From assembly GCA_050157065.1 (NCBI GenBank), contig CP189573.1: a stretch of DNA of 64,000 bases. The stretch is one strand, 5' to 3'. The stretch's first letter is position 1, and each line of letters opens with the position of its first letter. This document shows positions 7,971 to 17,187 of the stretch, piece by piece. A model generated the notes under the pieces. That model ran no database searches. It worked only from the letters and a program-made list of their open reading frames with translations, and had not been told where the DNA came from. Source of the stretch: Avipropionibacterium sp050157065. Its GTDB lineage: Bacteria; Actinomycetota; Actinomycetes; Propionibacteriales; Propionibacteriaceae. A program made the translations under genes and the position numbers.

Positions 7971-9356
7971 ATGCGGACTGAACAGTATGACGTGGTGGTG
8001 GTGGGTGCCGGCGCCTCGGGCACGGTGGCGGCCCTGACGGCGGCGAAGTCGGGGGCACGGGTGGCGTTGGTGGACGCCGCACCCTTCCCGGGTGGCGAAC
8101 TGGTGTGCGGGTTGCCCCTCGACAGTGTGGTCAACCCGCGCGGCGAGTGGATCCAGGGTGGTGTCCTGCGCGAGCTGTTCGACCGGCTCGACGCGGTGGG
8201 TGGCCTGATCGGCCCGGTGTTCGACTGGCGCACCATGTACGCAGTCTGCGTCGATCCCGAGCTGTTCAAGTTGATCATCATCGACGCGCTGGGTGAGCAC
8301 GGTGTGACGCTGCGGCTGCAGCACATCGTGGAGACCGTCGACACCGATGGCGCCGGCCGGGTGACCGGCCTGGAGACGGTGTCGCGCAGTGGCCGGACCC
8401 AGCTGACCGCCCCGGTCGTGATCGATGCCTCCGGTGACGCCGACGTGGTCGCCAAGGCGGGCGGGCCGACCGAGAAGAGCGACGCCTCCGGCCTGTTGCA
8501 GCCGATCAGCCTCGTCTACCGGCTCAGCGGTGTCGACTTCGGCGCCTACATGAGCTTCGTGCGCGACCACCCCGAGGAGTTCCTGCTGGCGGAGAACCCG
8601 ATCATCGGGCTCACCCCCGCCGAAGCAGCCAAGCGGTCGTACGAGATCGGGTTGCCGCACGTGGCGCTCAGCTGTGACGGGCCTCTGCTCAAGTCGGCCA
8701 TCGACAGCGGCGAGATGTACCCGTGCACGTTCGTGTTCACCTGGCCCACCAGCGTTTCGCGTGGTGAGGTCGGACTGAACACGACGCGGATCGCCGGCGT
8801 CGACGCCACCGACACCGCGCAGGTCAACGCCGCGTGGCCGGAGCTCATGGGCCAGGTCCGGACCGGGCTGAACTTCTGTCGCTCCCACCTCCCCGGGTAC
8901 GGCCAGGCCGAGATCTCAGCGATCGCACCCCGGCCAGGCATCCGCGAGACCCGGCGGATCATCGGCGAGGCCCGGCTGGCCGACGCCGACGTGATCGAGG
9001 GCCGCAAGCTCGACGACGGGGTCGCAAAGGGCTCCCACCACGTCGACATCCATGGGGCCGGAACCGACCAGCTCCGGATCCCGGTGGCCGACGGCGGTTC
9101 GTACGACATCGGCTGGGGCACCTTGCTGCCGAAGCAACTGTCGAACGTCCTGGTCGCCGGTCGTTGCCTGTCGAGCGAGCGTGGCGCGAACGGTTCGGCC
9201 CGGGTGATGGGGTCGTGCGTCGGCATGGGCCAAGCCGTCGGCCTGGCCGGTGCGCTGATCGCCGAACGCGGCCTCGGCGATGTCCGTGACCTGCCGGTCA
9301 CCGAGCTCCGCGCCGGGCTCACCGAACTCGGCGCCGTCCTCAACGGCACCCACTGA
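7971..9356 (+). CDS. FAD-dependent oxidoreductase (FAD_oxidored / thioredoxin-reductase-like fold)
   Basis: 461 residues. The ADP-binding motif VVVVGAGASGTVAALTAAKSG is at 9-30, with the acidic end of strand two at VALVDA; a second FAD-contacting region LSNVLVAGRCLSSERGANGSARVMGSC lies near 395-420. It belongs to the FAD_oxidored group (PF12831), whose members often sit in polysaccharide-utilisation loci; substrates are mostly unknown. Here it is followed after 9 bases by a GntR gene and faces a Gfo/Idh dehydrogenase. The ATG at 7971 has no ribosome-binding site, and the -10-like TACGAT just upstream suggests a leaderless or nearly leaderless mRNA. Confidence 0.85.
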   Translation: MRTEQYDVVVVGAGASGTVAALTAAKSGARVALVDAAPFPGGELVCGLPLDSVVNPRGEWIQGGVLRELFDRLDAVGGLIGPVFDWRTMYAVCVDPELFKLIIIDALGEHGVTLRLQHIVETVDTDGAGRVTGLETVSRSGRTQLTAPVVIDASGDADVVAKAGGPTEKSDASGLLQPISLVYRLSGVDFGAYMSFVRDHPEEFLLAENPIIGLTPAEAAKRSYEIGLPHVALSCDGPLLKSAIDSGEMYPCTFVFTWPTSVSRGEVGLNTTRIAGVDATDTAQVNAAWPELMGQVRTGLNFCRSHLPGYGQAEISAIAPRPGIRETRRIIGEARLADADVIEGRKLDDGVAKGSHHVDIHGAGTDQLRIPVADGGSYDIGWGTLLPKQLSNVLVAGRCLSSERGANGSARVMGSCVGMGQAVGLAGALIAERGLGDVRDLPVTELRAGLTELGAVLNGTH

Positions 9357-9365
9357 CGCCCGACC

Positions 9366-10097
9366 GTGGAGTCCAAGGCCGATGTGGCGTACGCGTGGCT
9401 GCGGGAGCAGATCCTGGCCGGGGAGTTCCTGCCCCGGACCCCGATCAATGCCGACGCCATCGCCCGACGGCTGGGCATCAGCAAGATCCCGGTCCGGGAG
9501 GCACTGCGTCGACTGACCTCCGAAGGCCTGGTCGACTATCGGCACCACGCCGGGGCGGTGGTGGCGCCGTTGTCCTGGCGTGAACTCGCCGGGATCCGTG
9601 CCGCCCGCGGCAGCCTGGAGCCCACTGCGGCACGACTCGCCGCCACCGCACGGACCGATGATCAACTTCGGGGACTGACCGCCCAGCTGGCCGAACTGGC
9701 AGACCGATTGGCGCTGGGCCAGCTCAACGACGTGTTGGAGCTCAACCGGCGCTTCCACCTGTCGGTGGCGCAGTGTTCACAGCTGCCCGTGCTGGCGGAG
9801 TTGATCGATCGGACCGTCGGCAAGGTGAACCGCTATCGGGCCGTGTTGCCCATCTCCCACGAGCTCGCCACCTCAAACCTGGCCGAGCATCGGGCGATCG
9901 TGGCGGCGATCGAGGCACGAGACCCCGATCGGGCCGAGGCTGCCGCCCGGACCCACGTCACCGGGGAACACACGATCGCCGGTGAGGCCCACCGGATCCG
10001 GGGGCAGCTCTTCGCTGACGAGCCGTTTCCGCTCGACGCCGAACCCGGTCAGATACCGACGACTCAGGAACCGCCGCCGCCGGCCTTGCGCCGGTAG
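9366..10097 (+). CDS. GntR family regulator, FCD (FadR) subfamily
   Basis: 243 residues. The winged HTH is at 3-70 (AYAWLREQILAGEF, INADAIARRLGISKIPVREALRRL, SEGLVDY). The FCD domain follows with RGSLEPTAARLAA, ELNRRFHLSVAQCS (Asp/His metal-type positions) and LAEHRAIVAAIEARDPDRAEAAARTH. Regulators of this type respond to small organic acids or sugar acids. GTG start 9 bases after the oxidoreductase stop, so probably co-transcribed with it. The last 34 bases overlap the convergent DUF5302 gene. The likely binding site is GTATAC at 7954. Confidence 0.88.
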   Translation: MESKADVAYAWLREQILAGEFLPRTPINADAIARRLGISKIPVREALRRLTSEGLVDYRHHAGAVVAPLSWRELAGIRAARGSLEPTAARLAATARTDDQLRGLTAQLAELADRLALGQLNDVLELNRRFHLSVAQCSQLPVLAELIDRTVGKVNRYRAVLPISHELATSNLAEHRAIVAAIEARDPDRAEAAARTHVTGEHTIAGEAHRIRGQLFADEPFPLDAEPGQIPTTQEPPPPALRR

Positions 10098-10285
10098 TTC
10101 TGCGTGTCGACGTGGCCGGTCAGGCCGTGCATCTTCTCGCTGCCGTCCTGCTGGGCGCCTTCGGCGTGGGCGTGCGACTGCTGGTTCTTGCGCTCGAGCG
10201 CTTCCCTCATCCGCCGCTTGATCTCGTCGGCCGGATCCTCCGGGGCGCCGCTGGCGGACTGGGGACCCTTCGCGTGCTGAGCCAT
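10064..10285 (-). CDS. DUF5302 family small protein
   Basis: 73 residues, highly hydrophilic. The core DPADEIKRRMREALERKNQQSHA and the C-terminal DTQNYRRKAGGG match actinobacterial DUF5302 proteins, which have no assigned function. ATG with GGAGG 8 bases upstream. Its 3' end overlaps the GntR gene on the other strand by 34 bases. Confidence 0.82.
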   Translation of the reverse strand: MAQHAKGPQSASGAPEDPADEIKRRMREALERKNQQSHAHAEGAQQDGSEKMHGLTGHVDTQNYRRKAGGGGS

Positions 10286-10368
10286 GCTGGCTCACCTCCT
10301 CGTGGTGGTGAGGGCCCATTGTGCCAGCCCGTCACCGGGCCGCGACAGCCAATTGCTGGCGGAGCGTG

Positions 10369-11841
10369 TCACCAGGCCGCCGGCGCATAGTCCTTCAGGA
10401 AGACGCCGTAGAGGTCCTCGCCGGCCTCGCCGCGCACGATCGGGTCGTACACCCGAGCGGCGCCGTCGACAAGATCAAGTGGGGCGTGGAAGCCCTCTTC
10501 GGCCATCCGCACCTTCAACGGGTGCGGGCGTTCATCGGTGATCCAGCCGGTGTCGACGCTGGTCGTCAGGATGCGATCCGACTCGAACATCTCCCGGGCG
10601 CTGGTCCTGGTCAACATGTTCACCGCGGCCTTCGCCATGTTGGTGTGCGGGTGCCCGGGGCCCTTGTAGCCACGGGCGAAGACGCCCTCCATGGCACTGA
10701 CGTTGACGACGTAGGTCCGCCGGGCCGCACTGGCCGCGAGTGAGGCGCGCAGCTTGGAGATCAGCAGGAACGGTGCGGTCGTGTTGGCGAGTTGCACCTC
10801 GAGCATCTCGAGCGGGTCGACCTGATCAACGCGCTGGGTCCAGGAGTTGATCTCGTCGAGGTCGGGCAGCAGTCCACCCGCGTCGATGGCCGTACCGGCT
10901 GCCAATCGGTCCAGGGAGCTGGAGCCCGCCGCCATCGCCTGCTCGGTCAGTTCCTCCGCCCTCACCGCGGCTGCGGCCAGCACCGGGTGAGCGGCAACCG
11001 ACCGCTCCAGCGCCTGTGGGTGCGGGTCGTTCGTGTGGCCGAAGGTGACCAGCTCCGGCAGCGGTCCGTCGGGCAGCGGAGCCAGTTCGGCGTCGACGAG
11101 CGGCTGGTACGCCCCGGGTGATCGTCGTACGGTCTGGGTCGCGTTGTTGATCACGATGTCGAGTGGGCCGGCGGCGGCGACGTCCTCGGCGAGCCCGATG
11201 ACCTGGGCGGGATCGCGCAGGTCGATGCCGACCACCTTGAGCCGGCCGATCCAGTCGCCGGAGTCCGGCAACGACGAGAACCGGCGTACGGCGTCGCGCG
11301 GGAACCGGGTGGTGATGGTGGTGTGGGCACCGTCGCGGAGCAGCCGCAGCGCGATGTACATGCCGATCTTGGCCCGCCCGCCGGTGAGCAGGGCCCGCTT
11401 GCCGGTGAGGTCGGTCCGCGCCTCCCGCTTGGCGTGGCTCAGCTCCGCACAGCTCGGGCACAGCTGGTGATAGAACGCGTCGACCAACGTGTACGGCTGC
11501 TTGCAGATGTAGCAGGGCCGCGCCTTGCGCAGCGTGCCGGCGGTCGGTGCCGTCGTCGTCGGGCTGATCGGGATGCCGCGGGTCTCGTCGTCGATCCGAT
11601 CGGGCGCCCCGGTCGCCGTCGCGGCGACCACCGCGCGGTCGGCCTCGGCGATGGCCTCGCGGATCTCCTGTCGGCGCGCCTTCTTGGCCGCCTTGAACAT
11701 GCCGGCCGTCGCCCGTCGTACGGCGATGAAGTCGGGGTGCTTCTGGTCAACGTCGGCGATCTCGCGGAGGACGCGCAGCGTCACCGCCAGGTCGGCCGGG
11801 TCGATGGCGTGCTGCGCGGGGTCGGGGGTGTCAGAAGGCAC
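10369..11841 (-). CDS. SDR family oxidoreductase with N-terminal zinc-ribbon extension
   Basis: 490 residues. The first 90 residues are an alpha-helical, charged extension. Residues about 105-130 hold a CxxC...CxxC zinc ribbon (PCYICKQ, LCPSC). The SDR Rossmann domain follows: ALLTGGRAKIGMYIALRLLRDG (TGGxxxIG cofactor motif), DIVINNATQT (NNA motif), and YVVNVSAMEGVF plus HTNMAKAAVNMLTRT carrying the Ser and Lys; the usual YxxxK Tyr appears replaced (H-TNMAK), so catalysis may differ. An insertion of about 100 residues lies between NNA and the Ser. Architecture is known in actinobacteria; substrate unknown. GTG start with TAGAAT 5 bases upstream suggests a leaderless transcript. Confidence 0.82.
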   Translation of the reverse strand: MPSDTPDPAQHAIDPADLAVTLRVLREIADVDQKHPDFIAVRRATAGMFKAAKKARRQEIREAIAEADRAVVAATATGAPDRIDDETRGIPISPTTTAPTAGTLRKARPCYICKQPYTLVDAFYHQLCPSCAELSHAKREARTDLTGKRALLTGGRAKIGMYIALRLLRDGAHTTITTRFPRDAVRRFSSLPDSGDWIGRLKVVGIDLRDPAQVIGLAEDVAAAGPLDIVINNATQTVRRSPGAYQPLVDAELAPLPDGPLPELVTFGHTNDPHPQALERSVAAHPVLAAAAVRAEELTEQAMAAGSSSLDRLAAGTAIDAGGLLPDLDEINSWTQRVDQVDPLEMLEVQLANTTAPFLLISKLRASLAASAARRTYVVNVSAMEGVFARGYKGPGHPHTNMAKAAVNMLTRTSAREMFESDRILTTSVDTGWITDERPHPLKVRMAEEGFHAPLDLVDGAARVYDPIVRGEAGEDLYGVFLKDYAPAAW

Positions 11842-11846
11842 ACGGG

Positions 11847-11852
11847 ATTCTA
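11847..11852 (-). promoter_or_regulatory. -10 box of the zinc-ribbon SDR gene, leaderless
   Basis: TAGAAT on the minus strand ends 5 bases before the GTG start, so the first transcribed base would be at or beside the start codon. No Shine-Dalgarno sequence is present. Confidence 0.5.
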
Positions 11853-12048
11853 GCCCTGGTAGCGTGGCGGCTCCGCCGACATGTGGCCTCTGGTCCAGGG
11901 GCCGTCATCTTCGTGGGCCCGGAATGGCCGGTGGGTGCAGCTTGGCCCTGATGGTGACGACGGCGAGACGAATCGCGGTTACCGGTTGCGGCCCCGAACA
12001 CGGCATGCCATAGTGCCGAAATCTACCTTTTTCCCCCGGGAGCGTTCG

Positions 12049-14409
12049 ATGACGAATGCAGATCAACGACCCAGCCACGCGACAGTGGCTCGTAGGACCA
12101 TCCTCGCCGGAGCGGCAGGAACGGCAGCAGCACTGCTCGGCACCCGACCCGCGCAGGCCTCACCCACGTTGACCCTGAGCCGCAACGGAACAACGGAGTA
12201 CGTGATCAGCGTCGACAGTGCAGCGCCGGCGCCCGTCCAGACTGCGGCTCGAGAGCTGTCGGAATGGCTCGGGCAGGTCACGGGCGCAACCTTTCCCGTG
12301 GTCGACGTCTCGTCGGTGACCGAAGCGAACCCAACGATCGCCGTGGGTCAGTCACTGCCGACGCGGCTGTCGCGAAGGGCTCGCGTGGGTCGCAATCCGA
12401 TCGTGCTCGCCGATGATGGAGTCACCACAACGGATCGGTTCAGCCTGCGATTCACCGGTGCGGACCTGATCATCGCCGGTGCCAACCATGCCGGCACCTT
12501 GCACGGCGTGTTCTGGTTCCTGACCAACCTGATCGGCGTCGAGTGGTACAGCCCGGACACGACGTTCGTGCCCAGTCTGCCGACCCTGTCGATCACCGAC
12601 GCCCGACTCAACTCTGACCAGAGTCCGTGGCTGCTGCACCGGTCCGTACTCTCCAAGGAGGCAAAGAACACCCCGTGGGGGCATCGCAACCTGCTGACCA
12701 TGCGCCCCGTGCCCGACGGAAATGAGCCGCCACCCGATCCGGCATGGGCGGCCGGGTCGCTGTGGTGGCCAGGCATCCACCCCGGCCAGTTCAAAGAGGT
12801 CGTCACTGACCAGACACTGTGGGCAACGACGCAACTGTTGTGCATGGATCCACGCACCACTGCGGCTGCGGTGAGCTCACTGGTCCCCAAGGTGCAGACG
12901 CGGATCGCCAACTGGGGCGACGCTTCCCACCCCTTCCACGTCAACGACACCGCGTGGGTGACACCTGACCCGGCCTCCGCCGCCTTCGCCGCCCAGCACG
13001 GCGACACACTGGCCGCCCCCGTACTGCACCTGATCAACGAAACCGCTCGTGGTCTCAAGGCACAGGTTCCCACGGCACGCCTTGAGACCCAGGCCTACCT
13101 CTTCTCCCAGCGCCCACCGACCGGCATGGCCGTCGAGGACAACGTCGTCATCACCTACGCACCCATCCTCGCCACCATGGCACGCAGCCTGTGGTCGGGC
13201 ATGAACGCGAACTTTGGTGAAGGAACCCAGCTGGACGGCTGGCGCGAGCTCACCAGCGAGATCTTGATCTGGGACTACGGCTACGCCTTCAACGACATGT
13301 TCTTCCTGTGCGCCGACTACTGGTCCCACGCCGAAACACTCCAACGGGCGGCCCAGTCCGACGCGATCAAGGGCTACCAACTTGAGTCGTCCTGGGCGCT
13401 CGCCGGCAACGAGAACGCCGCTCTCAAGGGCTGGTTGTTGGGCAAGATCATGTGGGACCCTGCGCAAGACGTCGACGACCTCATTCTTCAACACTGCAAG
13501 GGATACTACGGCGCTGGAGCCGGCCCGATCATCCACCAGCTCCTTCGTCGCGTTGCTGACGACGGGGAAGCCTCCAGCTACCGGATGGGCTGCGTCACGT
13601 CATCGACACTCATGACGCCCTATCTCGACTGGCGGACGGTCCGGGATGCCCAGGCGCTCCTCGGCGAAGCCGCCGCACTGGCTGCCGGCGACCCGACGCA
13701 TGCCGCCCACGTGACCGAGCTCCAGATGGCGATTGATCACTGGACCATCATCCACCGGGTCACGTACCAGACCGAGTCCGCCACGGCCGGGGAACCGTGG
13801 TCGATCGACCACGGTTCCTTGGTCGATCGCCAGGTGGCCAACTGGAACGCCACCGGTCGGCAGTCGTGGCGATACCGCCATGGCGGCCTCAACACCCTGC
13901 AAGCCTTGTACGACCTGCAGGGGCAGCGCGTCGCCCCGGCACTCCCGCCCGAGCTCGCCGATGTCGCCGCCGACGATTATCAGCTGTACGAGGACGGTGT
14001 CCTCGCCCAAGGCGAACGGGCGGTCGACGCGCTGGCTTCCGACCACCTCGCCGCGATCATGCCCGGTCAGACGTCGTGGCTGGTACAGCTCAAGCTGTCG
14101 AATCTGCCCAGTGAAGGGCGTTGGAAGGTCCAGTTCCGGGTCCGTATGGACCTCGTCGACGGTGCTGATCTCGACCAGTTGCACTTCGAGTTGGGCTGTT
14201 ATCCAAAGCTTCCCACGGACACCACACCGGGTTTCTCCACCGTCGAGCACTACCCACTGTCGGATTTCGCCTCTGGCGACTACGTCACCGTGACTGCCTT
14301 CGGGGACTGGACCTACGAGACCACCGGGAGATACATCTACCTCACGGGTCTGAGTGCCGCCACCATCCGCAGGATCTACGTCGACCTCGCCTGGGCCATC
14401 CGCGTGTGA
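12049..14409 (+). CDS. Tat-exported DUF4838 protein
   Basis: 786 residues. A twin-arginine signal is visible (ARRTILAGAAGTAAALLG, about 16-33, cleaved near AQA-S). Residues about 50-180 form the alpha/beta domain found in front of many glycoside hydrolases (AARELSEWLGQVTGA, LIIAGANHAGTLHGVFWFLTNLIGVEWYSP). The middle is the DUF4838 region, which contains IWDYGYAFNDMF and GYQLESSW, a TIM-barrel-like fold with conserved acidic residues. The C-terminus (from about 650) is a beta-sandwich carbohydrate-binding-like module. DUF4838 proteins accompany polysaccharide degradation; exact activity is unknown. ATG 12049 has GGGAGC 6 bases upstream; the open frame before it is not coding-like. Confidence 0.82.
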   Translation: MTNADQRPSHATVARRTILAGAAGTAAALLGTRPAQASPTLTLSRNGTTEYVISVDSAAPAPVQTAARELSEWLGQVTGATFPVVDVSSVTEANPTIAVGQSLPTRLSRRARVGRNPIVLADDGVTTTDRFSLRFTGADLIIAGANHAGTLHGVFWFLTNLIGVEWYSPDTTFVPSLPTLSITDARLNSDQSPWLLHRSVLSKEAKNTPWGHRNLLTMRPVPDGNEPPPDPAWAAGSLWWPGIHPGQFKEVVTDQTLWATTQLLCMDPRTTAAAVSSLVPKVQTRIANWGDASHPFHVNDTAWVTPDPASAAFAAQHGDTLAAPVLHLINETARGLKAQVPTARLETQAYLFSQRPPTGMAVEDNVVITYAPILATMARSLWSGMNANFGEGTQLDGWRELTSEILIWDYGYAFNDMFFLCADYWSHAETLQRAAQSDAIKGYQLESSWALAGNENAALKGWLLGKIMWDPAQDVDDLILQHCKGYYGAGAGPIIHQLLRRVADDGEASSYRMGCVTSSTLMTPYLDWRTVRDAQALLGEAAALAAGDPTHAAHVTELQMAIDHWTIIHRVTYQTESATAGEPWSIDHGSLVDRQVANWNATGRQSWRYRHGGLNTLQALYDLQGQRVAPALPPELADVAADDYQLYEDGVLAQGERAVDALASDHLAAIMPGQTSWLVQLKLSNLPSEGRWKVQFRVRMDLVDGADLDQLHFELGCYPKLPTDTTPGFSTVEHYPLSDFASGDYVTVTAFGDWTYETTGRYIYLTGLSAATIRRIYVDLAWAIRV

Positions 14410-14426
14410 TCGGCACCGTGCGCCCG

Positions 14427-14463
14427 GCCGGCGCGTCACCGGGGGATCACCGGACGCGCCGGC
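14427..14463. terminator. Rho-independent-type hairpin between convergent genes
   Basis: GCCGGCGCGTC at 14427-14437 pairs perfectly with GACGCGCCGGC at 14453-14463, and CCGG/CCGG inside the loop can extend the stem. It starts 17 bases after the DUF4838 stop and serves both convergent genes. There is no U-tract, which is usual in high-GC actinobacteria. Confidence 0.6.
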
Positions 14464-14563
14464 GGGCCCGGGCGGTCTGTCTCGCCACCGGATCCGTACG
14501 AGATGTCGTCCGAGCATGCCAGGAAGGTTGGTGACCCGGCGCGGGGCTCGAAGCAGGCGCCGG

Positions 14564-16612
14564 TCACACGTACTCGATGACCACGAAGCCCTCGGCGCGT
14601 GTCGCGAGCGCGGAGCTGACCTTGATCACGCGCTCGGCCTCGGTCCCCACCTCGTACCAGAGGTCAGGCACGTACTTGCGATTGTCGGGTACCGGCCACA
14701 GCTGTACGGCGCCGTCGTGCGTGGTCACGGTGATCGCCGCCGTGGACGTGGCGTCGCCGACCACCGTGGCCCGCAGCACGTTCGCGCCGCGGGGCAGCCT
14801 CAGCTCACGGCCCCCGTCGGCCTGGGCCGGCAGCCCCTCAGCGTTGCCCGCGAAGGCCCGGAAGACGTACCGCTTCACCGGCAGCGTGTGCCCGTAGAAG
14901 CCTTCCCGTGCACCCAAGGCCACGTCGACCGGGTCGTGTGGGCCGGCCCAGTACGCCGTCGGGAAGCCGCCCGTGTACGGCTGGCAACCGTCGGCGATCG
15001 CTCGTGGACGCGAACCGACATTGCTGATCTCACCTTCGGCGACGATGTCCACCGAGTCGGCGAACGGGTTGACCAGCCACGCGTCGTTGACCAGCAACTG
15101 CGGCCGCTTGGTCGCGTTCTCGACATCGTCGTTGCCGTAGGTGAGCCGGCTGATGTAGGCCCAGGTTCCGCCGTTGATCACCACGGAGCCGGACCGGACG
15201 TCGATCTCGTACGTGGGGCGCCACACCTGGTCGGCGTCTCGACCCGTGAGAGGTCGGTTGGCGTCGGCGGCGGTGTGGGCCCTGGTCGCCACGTAGGCAC
15301 GGCCCATGCTCGGGTGCTCCGCGCCCACGCGCACCATGGCGCCCTCCGCGTACGCGGTCCCTGCCGCCCAGTTCTGCGCGAAGTTGCTGTTGCCGATCAC
15401 GAGTTGGGAGTCCTCGATCACCACGTGGGCCTCCGGGGCGTTGAGCCTTACCATGGCCGACCGTTGCCGGATCTCTGGCTTGACTCCCACGAACAGGAAC
15501 TGCCCGTTGCCGACCCCGACACCGGTGGCACCCGGGTCGTCCACGTCCAGGAGGCAGCCGTCGTTGAAGGTCGTGAACGAGCCGCCGAACACGTTCAGGA
15601 TGCCGCCCTTGGTGAACTTCCACATCGTGCCGTAGGTGTGCATGTCGCAGGCGATGAACTCGTTGATCACGGACTGGGTGTTGTCGGAGCGCCAGAAGAT
15701 CGAGTCTGCAGCCAGCATCTGGATGCGGCAGAACTCGAACTTCACCAGGTCGGCGTTGGCCCGTCCCGCGACGATGTCGAAGCCGATCCGGAAGTTCTCC
15801 CAGGAGCACTTGACGTGGAACGCCTTCCCCGCGGTCCCGGTGGAGTACACGTACATGAACCGTTCGGTGCCGGTCACACCCCAGAACGAGAGCCCTTCCA
15901 TGTGCCAGGCGAAGAGCCGGTTGTCGTTGTACAGGAAGTAGTTGTCCGTGCCGTTGACGCCCTCCGGGCAGTCGAAGTGGATGTTGGTGGCGTACATCCC
16001 CTGCCCGATGAGGTGGAACCCCATCAACGCCGGGTACGCGGTCGGCGTGAACTGCTTGCGGGTGAACAGGTACGCGCCGGTCCCGAACTCGATGGGCGGC
16101 AACGCGTTGCGGTGGCCGTAGCGCACCATCCGCTGGTCGTACCTGCTCAGCGCCGCCAGCGCTTGTGCGAAGGCGTCGTCGTTGGCCGTCCCGGTCCTGG
16201 CGACCGGATCGTAGTCGGCCCTGGCGCCGAACCAGTCGATGTGGATCGCACCGCTGAACACCCGCTTGAACCGGTGCCCGCCGCGGGACACCAGGACGAG
16301 CCCGTTGTCGTCGGCGGTGGTGTGGTCCTCGGCGTCGAGGAAGAACATGCCCTCGCGACCTTCGTCGATCACCCAGTAGCGATGATCGGCCTCAGCGGTG
16401 GCGGTCTGACGGAGTTCGGCGATCGTCACGGCGTGGACGTCAGCCTCCGCCAGGGCCGCCGGCAGCGGCTCGCCGTGGGCGGGCCGGGCCGACACCGCTG
16501 CGACGGCCGCGCCCAGGCCGGCGACCCCGATGCCGCGGAGCGCCCGCCGCCGGTCGAGTCGGGGTTGGGGTTCAAGCGGGGCTGACGGGACAGCTGGCTG
16601 AGTGACGGACAT
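14564..16612 (-). CDS. Tat-exported right-handed beta-helix (pectate-lyase-like) protein
   Basis: 682 residues. N-terminus LDRRRALRGIGVAGLGAAVAAVSARPAHG is a twin-arginine signal with cleavage near AHG. The body starts IHIDWFGARADYD followed by TANDDAFAQALAAL, the opening of Pectate_lyase_3/GH28-like beta-helices, and continues with many short beta repeats (INEFIACDMHTYG, ILNVFGGSFTTFNDG, VVINGGTWAYIS). The C-terminal 90 residues look like a small beta-sandwich. Such proteins act on or bind acidic polysaccharides; no catalytic residue set could be assigned. ATG 16610-16612 has GAGGAG 9 bases upstream. A 27-bp motif 21 bases upstream is shared with the DUF4838 gene at 25587. Confidence 0.78.
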   Translation of the reverse strand: MSVTQPAVPSAPLEPQPRLDRRRALRGIGVAGLGAAVAAVSARPAHGEPLPAALAEADVHAVTIAELRQTATAEADHRYWVIDEGREGMFFLDAEDHTTADDNGLVLVSRGGHRFKRVFSGAIHIDWFGARADYDPVARTGTANDDAFAQALAALSRYDQRMVRYGHRNALPPIEFGTGAYLFTRKQFTPTAYPALMGFHLIGQGMYATNIHFDCPEGVNGTDNYFLYNDNRLFAWHMEGLSFWGVTGTERFMYVYSTGTAGKAFHVKCSWENFRIGFDIVAGRANADLVKFEFCRIQMLAADSIFWRSDNTQSVINEFIACDMHTYGTMWKFTKGGILNVFGGSFTTFNDGCLLDVDDPGATGVGVGNGQFLFVGVKPEIRQRSAMVRLNAPEAHVVIEDSQLVIGNSNFAQNWAAGTAYAEGAMVRVGAEHPSMGRAYVATRAHTAADANRPLTGRDADQVWRPTYEIDVRSGSVVINGGTWAYISRLTYGNDDVENATKRPQLLVNDAWLVNPFADSVDIVAEGEISNVGSRPRAIADGCQPYTGGFPTAYWAGPHDPVDVALGAREGFYGHTLPVKRYVFRAFAGNAEGLPAQADGGRELRLPRGANVLRATVVGDATSTAAITVTTHDGAVQLWPVPDNRKYVPDLWYEVGTEAERVIKVSSALATRAEGFVVIEYV

Positions 16613-16633
16613 GGCAAGACTCCTCTTCGAGAA

Positions 16634-16660
16634 CTGCAGTATGCAGAAAATATCCTGAAC
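16634..16660 (-). promoter_or_regulatory. 27-bp motif shared with the 25.6-kb promoter region
   Basis: On the plus strand the site begins CTGCAGTATGCAG, where CTGCA-GTA-TGCAG is a perfect dyad, and ends CCTGAAC at 16660. The block at 25635-25661 matches it at 20 of 27 positions with no gap. In the minus-strand direction both contain GCATA(C/A)T, a -10-like hexamer. The arrangement suggests a promoter with an overlapping operator. Confidence 0.55.
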
Positions 16661-16758
16661 CTTGGCGGAGTCAGTCAAGAGCCCAGTCCAACACGCGGAC
16701 GGGCCATGCGATCTGAGGCGCCACGACACTCGGTCAGCGCGAGCCGGGGATGACGGTC

Positions 16759-17143
16759 TCAGAGACTCCGCAGCTCAGGGATGTCACGCGTGAGAGTGCG
16801 CCAGACCCGATGCGGGTCCTGGAGCAGGTCGGACAACGCCAGCCGCAACCCGACTTCGTCCAGCAGGGTTGCGTCATCAGTGAACTCCACCAGCACGTCG
16901 AACACACGCGGCTCCGTCGCACGATGTTGGGTCACGAGATAGCGGATACGGTCGCGGTGCCGCTCGACACGGACGGATGGTCGTCCGACGAGCGCCTGCT
17001 CAAGCCGGGCAAGGACTTCGGGACTTGGTTGGTGCACGCCGGCCGTTCTCGTACGCGGAGAGGTTCGGTTGGGCCACCCGCGCAGCACGCGCAAGCTGCG
17101 CCTGAGTCATGCCCGCGGCTCGCCGTCGGGCCCGAATGTCCAT
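16759..17143 (-). pseudogene. HTH (XRE)-nucleotidyltransferase (MNT-like) gene, frameshifted and internally deleted
   Basis: From ATG 17141-17143 the protein begins MDIRARRRAAGMTQAQLARA and continues AQPNLSAYENGRRAP, a clear XRE helix-turn-helix. Near 17020-17032 the frame shifts by one base; the other frame continues SPEVLARLEQALVGRPSVRVERHRD, then ATEPRVFDVLVEFTDDATLLDEVGLRLAL. In intact relatives the RVF is followed by GSVARGE and an acidic pair of the nucleotidyltransferase site before DLLVEF; here those residues (about 15) are missing. So the gene lost both its frame and its catalytic motif. Intact homologues are MNT-type antitoxin or regulator proteins. The IS ends lie just upstream of its start. 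Confidence 0.7.
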
Positions 17144-17187
17144 GCCCTCATTGTATTCCGCCGGGTTGTCGACTGCGATATGTCGAC

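Noticed and set aside
11881..12048. Upstream extension of the DUF4838 protein at 12 kb
   Set aside because: The added residues precede the twin-arginine signal and are not signal-like; the ATG at 12049 has a ribosome-binding site.
14354..16585. 743-residue open frame on the plus strand opposite the beta-helix gene
   Set aside because: It is a GC-skew shadow: no family motif, composition dominated by Arg/Gly/Val/Asp, and the opposite frame has a signal peptide, ribosome site and clear fold.
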